Below are positions 25,783 to 32,865 of a stretch of 64,000 bases of DNA, piece after piece. The first letter of the stretch is position 1, and each line of letters begins with the position of its first letter. The position numbers and the translations under genes are program-made. Source of the DNA: JAHBVY01 sp964415255 (GTDB lineage Bacteria > Myxococcota_A > Polyangia > Polyangiales > Polyangiaceae); NCBI GenBank assembly GCA_964415255.1, contig CAYQAC010000001.1, positions 42,391 through 106,390 on the forward strand, given 5' to 3'. The notes under the pieces are model-generated. The model was not told the origin of the DNA. It did no database searches and saw only the letters and a program-made list of their open reading frames with translations.

Positions 25783-26231
25783 CTAGCTCAGCGTCGCCTC
25801 CGACGTGAGGGAATACTGGTTCCACGAGCCGGCCGTCTCGAGCAGCGCGTCCAGATCGAGGCCCTCGACCTCGTCACGCATCTCCTCAATCAGCTCTGCG
25901 AAGATGTCTGGCTCCGTACTTGTGCCGCCAAGGAAACGAAACGCACCCGCGAAGTGCTCGGGCGCGAGGTCCGCGCCGAAGTACCACTGAAAAAAGCGGC
26001 CGTGCACTTCCGCGAGGTCGCGGTGTGCCTGTTCGTCGAGGAGCGCCGCGGGCAAGGCGAAGACGCGCGCCTCACGGTCTTCATCGACACCGAGCACCGC
26101 CAAGACGACCGCTTCACCCTCCGCGGGGCCAGAGGTCACGGTGAAGCCGATGGTGGCGAGCCACTCTCGGTGTCAGTGTCCGTCAGGCCAGGGGCTGAAT
26201 TGATGAAGGTGCGCAGGGTAGCAATATCCAT
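25783..26231 (-). pseudogene. Small hypothetical gene, apparently frameshifted
   Basis: The main part (25783-26139) encodes GPAEGEAVVLAVLGVDEDREARVF...ATLS, and the same frame reads sensibly a little upstream (HREWLATIGFTVTS) before a stop. The start, ATG 26231 (MDIATLRTFINSAPGLTDTD), lies in another frame that ends at 26136. Joined, the two parts give one plausible protein of about 150 aa. The shift falls near 26165-26185, in GTGTCAGTGTCCGTCAG, a member of the GTCAG repeat class. It may be a real mutation, a sequencing error, or programmed; GTG 26139 is an alternative start for a shorter intact gene. No family recognised. Confidence 0.5.
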
Positions 26232-26418
26232 GGGGTGATAGTCACACAGGGCGGCGCGGCGTCCAAGTCGCCACAGCCACACACCGCGGGTGCTCCATGA
26301 CGACGTGCACCTCCTCTGCGGCTGCTCCACGAAGGGCCGGCGCCGCCCAGCCCGTGGCCTGCCGTTATCCTCTGGCGCCGCTGCTCAAACTATGCGAGCG
26401 AAGCCCCCTCGAAGCACC

Positions 26419-27054
26419 ATGCAAACTCTCAGCACCCTCCGGATCCTAGGTGGCGCGCTCCTGCTGCTGGCCTGCGGCTGCTCCAAGCCCGCCCCAGGCG
26501 AAGCGCTCCCAACAGCGGCCGCGCCTGCCGCGTCTGCCGAGGCGAGCGCGCCGGCTCCCCCGGCCAGCGCCGCGGCGGCGCCGAGCACCCCAGCCGCGAA
26601 CGCGTCGGGGACAGCCAGCGCCGCGGCGACCGCCAGCGCAGCGCCAGCGCCCCCCTGCCCAGAGGGCGCGCGGCGCGACGAGGACGCGCGCTACTGCATC
26701 GTCTTTGGCGCCAAGCCGCTCGCCATCAGCTACGAGGGGGACTCCCCCGCCCAGGGCATCGAAGAGAAGCTGGAGGTGAACGGCATCGACGTGATGCTGG
26801 TGCAGGGCCCAGCGCGCGGGCAGACCGTCGCGAGCCTGCAGGCCTCACACAAGCCCGATGAGCCCAAGCTCACCAGCCACAGCGCCCTGCCCGACGGCAG
26901 CTTCGCGCGCTACCACGACGAGCAGCGCGGGACCCACTCCGCGCTGGCGAAGATCATCTCGGGTAAGTTCCTCATCACCTGCAGCGCCAGCACGCAGGAC
27001 GCAGAGAAGGCAGAGCAAGCCGCCAGCATCTGTCAGTCGCTGCGCGCCTACTAG
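26419..27054 (+). CDS. Lipoprotein of unknown function
   Basis: 211 aa with signal peptide MQTLSTLRILGGALLLLAC and lipobox LLAC, so anchored in a membrane. An Ala/Pro/Ser-rich linker of about 60 residues leads to a C-terminal folded domain (CPEGARRDEDARYCIVFG to ICQSLRAY). ATG 26419 is chosen by signal peptide length; ATG 26392 is possible. No family recognised. A strong hairpin follows the stop. Confidence 0.75.
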   Translation: MQTLSTLRILGGALLLLACGCSKPAPGEALPTAAAPAASAEASAPAPPASAAAAPSTPAANASGTASAAATASAAPAPPCPEGARRDEDARYCIVFGAKPLAISYEGDSPAQGIEEKLEVNGIDVMLVQGPARGQTVASLQASHKPDEPKLTSHSALPDGSFARYHDEQRGTHSALAKIISGKFLITCSASTQDAEKAEQAASICQSLRAY

Positions 27055-27065
27055 GGCGGCGAGCG

Positions 27066-27090
27066 ATAGGGCGGAATAAGGCCGCCCTAT
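27066..27090. terminator. Bidirectional hairpin between lipoprotein gene and tRNA-Ser
   Basis: A perfect 9-bp inverted repeat, ATAGGGCGG / CCGCCCTAT, around a 7-nt AATAAGG loop, starts 11 bp after the lipoprotein stop codon. It could end both the plus-strand gene and the minus-strand tRNA transcript. Confidence 0.6.
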
Positions 27091-27160
27091 TCGCCCTATT
27101 CCCCGGCGTGCCCCGCGCGCCGTATCAGCCCCCCGGCGCGCGCGGCGCGCCGTCATTAGC

Positions 27161-27246
27161 GGAGAGGGTGGGATTCGAACCCACGGTAGGTTTCACCCTA
27201 CGCCCGCTTAGCAAGCGGGTACCATCGGCCACTCGGTCACCTCTCC
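27161..27246 (-). tRNA. tRNA-Ser (GCT)
   Basis: An 86-nt type II tRNA on the minus strand. Acceptor stem GGAGAGG/CCTCTCC pairs fully, the anticodon arm CCGCTTGCTAAGCGG gives anticodon GCT (codons AGC/AGU), a long variable arm is present, and the T-arm reads GTGGGTTCGAATCCCAC. CCA is not encoded. Confidence 0.95.
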
Positions 27247-27391
27247 GAGCAGAGCTGGGGTTGCCAGCGCCGCCTCGCGCCCGGAGGCGCGCTCCAAGGC
27301 GAGCCAGGCCCGCTTGGAGGGCCGAAACCTACCCGGCTTTGCGCCGCCGTCAAGCCCATCCACACGCGAGGCTAGCGTTCTCTTCCACAGG

Positions 27392-27457
27392 GGCGCGCAC
27401 GGCCTAGCCAGTGGCTCACAGCGCGGCGCGCAGGGCCTAGCCAGCGACTCACAGCGC
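27392..27457. repeat. Two tandem 33-bp repeats in the tRNA-sppA spacer
   Basis: 27392-27424 and 27425-27457 differ at few positions (core GGCCTAGCCAGnGnCTCACAGCGC); a partial third unit follows. The spacer also holds a G-run element in reverse (27479-27508). No gene is seen between 27247 and 27568. Confidence 0.8.
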
Positions 27458-27503
27458 GGCGCTCAAGCGCGCTGCGGTGCGGTGCCGTCCAACCCCCCAA
27501 CCC

Positions 27504-27622
27504 CCTCGCTCCAGGCGGCGCTTCGTCAGCGCAGCTGGAGCAGGTAGGGCATCACCNNNNNNNNNNCCCTACCTGCTCCAGCTGCGCTGACGAAGCGCCG
27601 CCTGGAGCAGGTAGGGCATCAC
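27504..27622. other. Assembly gap (27557-27566) flanked by inverted copies of the sppA 3' end
   Basis: Both sides of the N run carry the last codons of sppA, in opposite orientation. The gene end itself is a hairpin: CTACCTGCTCCAG and CTGGAGCAGGTAG (13 bp) around a 20-bp loop, and the loop is inverted on the left side relative to the right. Either the assembler turned at the hairpin or the loop exists in both orientations. Confidence 0.85.
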
Positions 27623-29434
27623 CAGGAGCCGGCTCTCGCCTTCCATCACCGGCGCGAAGGCTTGTGCGTGGGGGAGCAGCGCCTCGGACACCAGCTCGAG
27701 CCACTGGTTGCGACGCGTGGTCAGCTGCTCGGCGGCGCGCGCCACCTGCTCGGCGCTGGCTGACTCATCACCCCCCAAGACATCGAGCAGGCTCTCACCG
27801 CCGCCCTCCACCGTCACGGGTGCGTCGTCCGGCAGCCCCGCGAGCGACCGGGCGCGCTCGATGGCGTCGCGGAGGCCCCCCAGGTGATCCACCAGCTTTC
27901 GTTCGTGGCCCTGAGCACCGCTCCAAATCCGCCCGCCGGCGTGGGGCTCCACCTGAGCCACGGTGAGCTTCCGCCCCTCCGCCACCCGCCTCAAGAACAG
28001 GCCGTAGGTGTCCTCCATCAGCTCGCGCATGCGCGCGCGCGTCGCGTCGTCCCACGGCTCGAACGGCGACAAGTACGCCGCGCGCGCTTTGGCTGAAGGC
28101 CCTGGCCGCGCCGCGATGATCTCGCTGTGGATGCCGTGCTGCGCCAGCGCACCGCCAATCGCGAACTTGCCGCCAACCACCCCGATGGAGCCGACGATGC
28201 TGGTGCGCTCCGCGTAGATCTCGCGCGCCGCGACCGCCATGTAATAGCCCCCGCTCGCCGCCATCCCACCCACGGACGCGATGAGCGGCTTCTTCTCCCC
28301 CAGGCGCTTCAAGTCCTCCCACAAGAGGTCACTCGCGAGCGCCGAGCCCCCCGGCGAGTCCACCCGCAGCACCACCGCCTTCACCGCGTCGTCCTCCGCC
28401 AAGCGCCGGAGCGTCTTCGACATCGTGCTCTTGGCGATCCCCCCGCCGCCGATCCCCCCCGAGCTCATGGCGATGCCGCCCACCGCCGGCACCACCGCGA
28501 TGCGCGCGGCGCTCCCTGAGCGGCGGTTCGCGCCGGAGATGGAGCGCACCAGCGCCGCGAGCCCTGAGCCACCCGAGCCGCTGGCCCCTGGCCCGAACAC
28601 CGCCCGCACTTGGTCCGCCTCCCCGCGCTGCTTCGCGTGCTCCTCAGCCTCCGACTCGTACCCCACGGCGTCAATCAAGCGGTGCTGCTTGGCGACCTGT
28701 GCTGTGAAGGGGCCATCTTCAATCACCGCCTCCAGGCCCGGCCGGTGCTGCTTCAGCGCGCCGAGCCAGGTGCCCCGGAGCGAGCCGAGCACCGCGAGCA
28801 AGGCCTCGCGCGCCTCCTCGCTCGGGCTGTCGCGGGTGAACTGCTCAGCAAAGCTCTTGTATTTACCCATGTGGATAAAATCAGCCTCGACGCCGAGTTT
28901 GTCGAGCAGGCCCTTCATGAAGATCACCTGGCTCGCGATGCCCACGGTGTCCGCGCCGCCCGCCGGTGAGAGCCAGGTGCTGTCGCAGGCGCGGGTGACG
29001 AACAGCGCGTCCCCGTGGCCGAAGCCGTGGCCGTGGCACACCACGGGTTTGCCCGCCTTCCGCACCAGCTCAAACTCGCGCGAGAGCTCCTCCGCCCGCG
29101 CGAACTCGAGCCCGCCGCCGCCCAGCTTGATGAACACCGCGCCCGCCTGCTTGTCCTCGCGCGCCGCGCGGATCGCCGAGAGCAAGCCCACGTAGGTGCG
29201 CGCTGGTGGTAAGCCAAACAGACCACCAGCGTCCGTCGACTCCGGCGCGCCCGCGCCGAGATCGAAGCTCAGCACCGTGTTCTTCCCGTAGCTTACGCTC
29301 GCCGAGGGCGCCGGCACAAAACCGCCAGGGGCCGGCGCCTCCTCGCGCGGGCGCGAGCAGCCGATGAAGGACCAGGTCACGGCGAGCAGGGCGAGCGCCG
29401 CGCCGAAGTAGTTCGGGGTCTTCACGGGCGTCAC
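27569..29434 (-). CDS. sppA: Signal peptide peptidase SppA (S49), lipoprotein-type
   Basis: Membrane-bound Ser/Lys protease that degrades cleaved signal peptides. 621 aa, double-domain form as in E. coli SppA. The N-terminal domain holds the general-base Lys within FIHMGKYKSFAEQFTRDSPS; the C-terminal domain holds VLRVDSPGGSALASDLLWE and the nucleophile Ser in GGMAASGGYYMAVAA. The N-terminus looks like a lipoprotein signal (ALLAVTWSFIGCSRP) rather than a transmembrane anchor. GTG 29434 overlaps the stop codon of the upstream TPR gene (GTGA), so the two are translationally coupled. The stop codon is inside the hairpin beside the gap, but the coding region is complete. Confidence 0.92.
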   Translation of the reverse strand: MTPVKTPNYFGAALALLAVTWSFIGCSRPREEAPAPGGFVPAPSASVSYGKNTVLSFDLGAGAPESTDAGGLFGLPPARTYVGLLSAIRAAREDKQAGAVFIKLGGGGLEFARAEELSREFELVRKAGKPVVCHGHGFGHGDALFVTRACDSTWLSPAGGADTVGIASQVIFMKGLLDKLGVEADFIHMGKYKSFAEQFTRDSPSEEAREALLAVLGSLRGTWLGALKQHRPGLEAVIEDGPFTAQVAKQHRLIDAVGYESEAEEHAKQRGEADQVRAVFGPGASGSGGSGLAALVRSISGANRRSGSAARIAVVPAVGGIAMSSGGIGGGGIAKSTMSKTLRRLAEDDAVKAVVLRVDSPGGSALASDLLWEDLKRLGEKKPLIASVGGMAASGGYYMAVAAREIYAERTSIVGSIGVVGGKFAIGGALAQHGIHSEIIAARPGPSAKARAAYLSPFEPWDDATRARMRELMEDTYGLFLRRVAEGRKLTVAQVEPHAGGRIWSGAQGHERKLVDHLGGLRDAIERARSLAGLPDDAPVTVEGGGESLLDVLGGDESASAEQVARAAEQLTTRRNQWLELVSEALLPHAQAFAPVMEGESRLLVMPYLLQAALRQRSWSR

Positions 29435-31551
29435 TCGGGTAGGTCCGTGGTGTCGATGTCGTGACCGTCGTCCGGCGTGGGTGCAGGTGTGGGCGCGGGC
29501 TTAGGCGCTGGCTCGCTGGTCTCCACCGGCGCGGCGCCGGCGTCCTTTGACGAGCCCATGCGCCGGTGCTCGGCGAGGCGGGCCGCCGCGCGCTGACCGT
29601 AGTCCGTCCCTGGGCCGGCGCCCTCCAGCACGCGCTGGTAGAGCCGCACCGCCGCGGCGTGGTCCCCCGCGGCCCAGCTCTGATCCGCCTTACCCAGCAG
29701 CGCGGGCAGGTAGTTCGGGTTCTGCTCCAGCACCTGATCGTAGGCCTCCTTCGCGGCGGCTGGATCTTTTCTCCGTGCGGAAATATCCCCGAGCCCGGCC
29801 AGCGCCTCGGTGTTGCCCGGCTGCTTCGCCAGCACCCCGCGGTAGAGCCGCTCAGCCTTGTCGAGCTCACCTGCGCGCAGGGCCGCGCTGGCCTGGGTGA
29901 GCAACGTGCGGAAGTCCCCCGCTGGCAAATCCCCCGCCACCGGCACAGGTGAACCCGCGATGGGCCCCTCGCTGATCACAGGCAGGTTGCTCGGGTCCAT
30001 CGTCAACAGCTCGTCCGCGCCCGCGTCAGCCGCCTGCTCGTGGCGCCGCACGAACTCACGCAGCTGGTTCACCAAGGGGTGCGGCCGCACCGCCGCGGCG
30101 ATCTTCTCGAGCTCCTGCTTGGCGGCGGGCAGCGCCCCGCTGCGCGTCAGCGCGTACACCAGCGCCGCGCTGGCCCTGCCCGGCCCCGTCTCCGCCGCGA
30201 CGGCCACTCGCAAGCGCTCGATGACCGAGCTCCAGCTCGGCTCCTTCTCCGCCAAGTCGAGCGCCGCGACGACGTAGGCCGTCTCCGCCTGACCCACGGT
30301 GGTGGCGATCGGCGCGACGTGAGCGCGCGCCTTCTGGATCTCACCCTGGAGCCGCAGCGCGTCCACCCGTGCGCGGATCACGCTCGCGTCCTCCGGCGCC
30401 ACCGCCTCCGCCGCGGCCGCCGTCGCGAGCGCCCGACGCACGCGCCCAGCGAGCTCCTGATGCGTCGTCTGGATCACCTCGTCAGCCTTCGGATCCAACA
30501 GCCGGAGCTTCAGCCACACGATGTCCGCGCGCGCCGCCTCGAGCCGCGCCTGCGCCACCAGGACGCTCGCGTCTTGCTCAGCGAGCGCGCTCGCCTTGTC
30601 GTACTGCTCCTTCGCCCCCTCAAAATCGCCGTCAGCCAGCGCGCGATCCCCCGCGCTCACGAAGCCAAGCACCCGCGCGTCCTCCTGGCGCGCACCTGCC
30701 TTGCCACGGCTCTGGGTCAGGTAGTCACGACCGATGGTGGCCGACGCCAGCACCAGCCCCCCCACGAGCACCAACCCCACGATCCAACGTGAGGTCTGGC
30801 GCCGCGCGTGAGGCGCCACCACTGAGCCGCGCGATGAATCCACGCCCTCGCCGTAGGTGACGTCAGCGGGCGTCGGTGTGTGATCCACCGACTCATGGAT
30901 CTTCACGTCGCGCGGCAGCTTGAGGTGTTGCTCTGGGTACGAGAGCCGCTGCGGCTCCGACAGCGCGCTGGTGGGCGGGCTCAACGCGCGCCCCTGATGC
31001 CCTCTAGGCTCCTCAAGCCGCGGGATAGGATTCCTCGGGATCGTCGGCGGCTCGGGCTCCACCTCAAAGGCGGGCGAGTCCACGCGTTTACCTGGGACGG
31101 GCGGCTTCTTGGGCTTCGGCGGGGGCGAGGACTGATGCGCGCGCGGAGCCGCGGGTGGGGGCGCGCTCGGAGCCGCTGGGGGGCTGCCGAGCCCGCTCGA
31201 GGTGGAGCGCTTACCACCTGGCGGGGGGATGGTGGCGATGCGCTTGAAGAACGGCTCAAGCTCAGCGATGGACGACAGCGGCCGCGGCGGTGAGCCGCCA
31301 CGCGAGAGCAAATCCTCTGGGCCGATCTGCCGCTGGCTGATCCCCTTCTGCAGATCGCGCAGCGAGGTGTACACGAGCTCACGCCCGAGGGTGGTGCGCA
31401 CCACCCAGCGCTCAGGCCCTAGCCCGCCGCTCGCCGGGTGCACCTTGAACTGGTGCCCGCAGTGGGTGCACTTGACCGTCGTGCCTCGGTCGGAGACCAA
31501 GGCATCATCGAACTCATACTCGGTTCCGCACCGCGAGCAGCTAACGTCCAT
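29431..31551 (-). CDS. Zinc-ribbon (MJ0042-type) membrane protein with TPR repeats
   Basis: 706 aa. Residues 1-36 form a zinc ribbon (CSRCGTEYEF...VKCTHCGHQFKV). A GYF-like/DUF4339-like segment follows (GRELVYTSLRDLQKGISQRQIGPEDLLSRGG), then a Pro-rich linker and one transmembrane helix (WIVGLVLVGGLVLASATI, near 262-280). The extracytoplasmic C-terminus is built of TPR units (AERLYRGVLAKQPGNTEALAGLGDISARRKDPAAAKEAYDQVLEQNP). This layout is common in myxobacteria among proteins that scaffold envelope complexes. It overlaps sppA by 4 nt; function unknown. Confidence 0.85.
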   Translation of the reverse strand: MDVSCSRCGTEYEFDDALVSDRGTTVKCTHCGHQFKVHPASGGLGPERWVVRTTLGRELVYTSLRDLQKGISQRQIGPEDLLSRGGSPPRPLSSIAELEPFFKRIATIPPPGGKRSTSSGLGSPPAAPSAPPPAAPRAHQSSPPPKPKKPPVPGKRVDSPAFEVEPEPPTIPRNPIPRLEEPRGHQGRALSPPTSALSEPQRLSYPEQHLKLPRDVKIHESVDHTPTPADVTYGEGVDSSRGSVVAPHARRQTSRWIVGLVLVGGLVLASATIGRDYLTQSRGKAGARQEDARVLGFVSAGDRALADGDFEGAKEQYDKASALAEQDASVLVAQARLEAARADIVWLKLRLLDPKADEVIQTTHQELAGRVRRALATAAAAEAVAPEDASVIRARVDALRLQGEIQKARAHVAPIATTVGQAETAYVVAALDLAEKEPSWSSVIERLRVAVAAETGPGRASAALVYALTRSGALPAAKQELEKIAAAVRPHPLVNQLREFVRRHEQAADAGADELLTMDPSNLPVISEGPIAGSPVPVAGDLPAGDFRTLLTQASAALRAGELDKAERLYRGVLAKQPGNTEALAGLGDISARRKDPAAAKEAYDQVLEQNPNYLPALLGKADQSWAAGDHAAAVRLYQRVLEGAGPGTDYGQRAAARLAEHRRMGSSKDAGAAPVETSEPAPKPAPTPAPTPDDGHDIDTTDLPE

Positions 31552-32075
31552 CGAAGGTCAGGAGAGTTCTGCCGCACAGCGGCGCAGGGGAGCCCGCGAG
31601 CAGGCACCAAAGCACGGAACTAAACCTTGTCCCGCGAAGCAAGGCGAGAACTTAGCGCAGATCGCGGCGCGAGCCGCTCCCCCTGAGCAATCCAGGACGT
31701 TCGCCCGGCTCCTGACCCACTAACCCCGAGCCGCTGCCTGTTTTTTTGGGGGGGTTGGGCACCGCGCTACCCGCCACGACCCAGGCGCCCTGTCCACCGT
31801 CAAGTCTCATCACGCGCCGCGCGTGAACCACGCTCCACACCTCAGGTGCTCGCAGCTCCACAGCAGAATGGCCGCTCCTTCAGCCCAGGCAGGCGCCGCA
31901 CCCCATTGAAGTGCCCTGCCCAACCCCCTGATCTAACCGCCCTACCCGCCGCCCACGCGGCTACGAGTGCTGCGAAACGCGCCCGCCCAGCGAGCGCTCC
32001 GGGGCGTCGCTTGTCTGAGGCACGACGCTTGCTAGGCTCGGTGCAGGCGCCGGCTCGGCGCCGGTGGGAGGCTCC
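31552..32075. other. Intergenic region between divergent genes
   Basis: No gene is seen. It contains the longest-T/G copy of the G-run element (31739-31770) and a partial reverse copy at about 31913-31933 (CTGCCCAACCCCCTGATC). The promoters of the zinc-ribbon gene and the lipoprotein gene should lie here, but no clear boxes were found. Confidence 0.6.
31739..31770 (+). repeat. Dispersed G-run element with T7-G7 run
   Basis: The order is TTTTTTT, GGGGGGG, TTGGGCACC, GCGCTAC. T and G tracts are longer than in the copies at 9563 and 61021, while the downstream core is unchanged. Confidence 0.75.
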
Positions 32076-32681
32076 ATGACGCGCAATTGGCTGATGAGTG
32101 GCTTGGTGGTGACGGCTTTTGCTCTGGGCGGCTGCCCACTTTACCCAGAGGACCCCAACGCCAACCCAGTGCCCAGCTGCAACTGCCCAAACGGCACGCG
32201 CTGTGACACCGACGGACGCTGCGTCACCACCACCCCCGAGTGCTCACGCCCCAGCGACTGCGGCGCGAACCGCACCTGCGGCGCGGACCAGCTGTGTCAC
32301 AGCGGGGACTGCAGCTTCTTCGGTTGCCCAGCGGGTTACAGCTGTATGCGCGGCGACAGCTCGCGCTTCCAGTGTGAAGACACCCTGAGCCTGGGTGGCT
32401 CAGGCGGTGGCGGCGCAGGCGGTGGCGGCGCAGGTGGCTCCACGGCAGGCACCGGCGGCTCCACAGCGGGCGCGGGTGGTAGCACCGCGGGCGCAGGCGG
32501 CTCCACAGCAGGCGCCGGTGGTGAAGCCGGAGGCAGCGCGGGCGCCGGTGGTGAAGCAGGAGCCGCAGGCGGCGCAGGCGGCTCCACGGCGGGCACCGGC
32601 GGCTCCACAGCGGGTGCCCCAGGCACCGCAGGCAGCGCCGGAACAGGGGGCTCAGCGGGCGCCGCAGGCGCCGGGGGCTGA
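32076..32681 (+). CDS. Cys-rich lipoprotein with Gly-Gly-Ala-Gly-Gly tail
   Basis: 201 aa; GGGAGG ribosome-binding site before ATG 32076. The signal peptide ends at lipobox ALGGC. The next 90 residues hold about 14 cysteines in EGF-like spacing (CNCPNGTRCDTDGRCVTT, CGANRTCGADQLC). The last 75 residues are GGSTAGAGG-type repeats, typical of myxobacterial surface lipoproteins. Function unknown; likely an outer-surface protein. The tail is made of imperfect DNA repeats and could vary in length. Confidence 0.8.
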   Translation: MTRNWLMSGLVVTAFALGGCPLYPEDPNANPVPSCNCPNGTRCDTDGRCVTTTPECSRPSDCGANRTCGADQLCHSGDCSFFGCPAGYSCMRGDSSRFQCEDTLSLGGSGGGGAGGGGAGGSTAGTGGSTAGAGGSTAGAGGSTAGAGGEAGGSAGAGGEAGAAGGAGGSTAGTGGSTAGAPGTAGSAGTGGSAGAAGAGG

Positions 32682-32694
32682 GCTGCACGAGTCA

Positions 32695-32801
32695 GCAGAT
32701 GCACTGACTAACGGCGCCGCGCCCTGCGAGGGCCTTGTCGGCAGATGCACTGACTAACGGGGCAGCGCCTGGCGTACTGGCAGGTTTATTGACTAATAGG
32801 G
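32695..32801. repeat. 20-bp repeats GCAGATGCACTGACTAACGG after the lipoprotein gene
   Basis: Identical copies lie at 32695-32714 and 32741-32760, with a diverged copy at 32780-32801. The first forms GTCAG...CTGAC with the preceding bases. The repeats fill the 184-bp spacer between convergent genes. Confidence 0.8.
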
Positions 32802-32865
32802 CGTGGCGCTGGCCAGACCCCGTGGTCATGTGTACTGACGGCCAGCGCCTGCTGAGCTGAGCCGC

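Noticed and set aside
27108..27407. 99-codon ORF over the tRNA with a GFEPT phrase
   Set aside because: A common artefact of translating a tRNA-Ser antisense; the tRNA is certain.
31739..31770. G-quadruplex or intrinsic terminator as sole explanation of the G-run element
   Set aside because: Only two G-runs per copy, no stem before the T-run, and orientation inconsistent with neighbouring genes.
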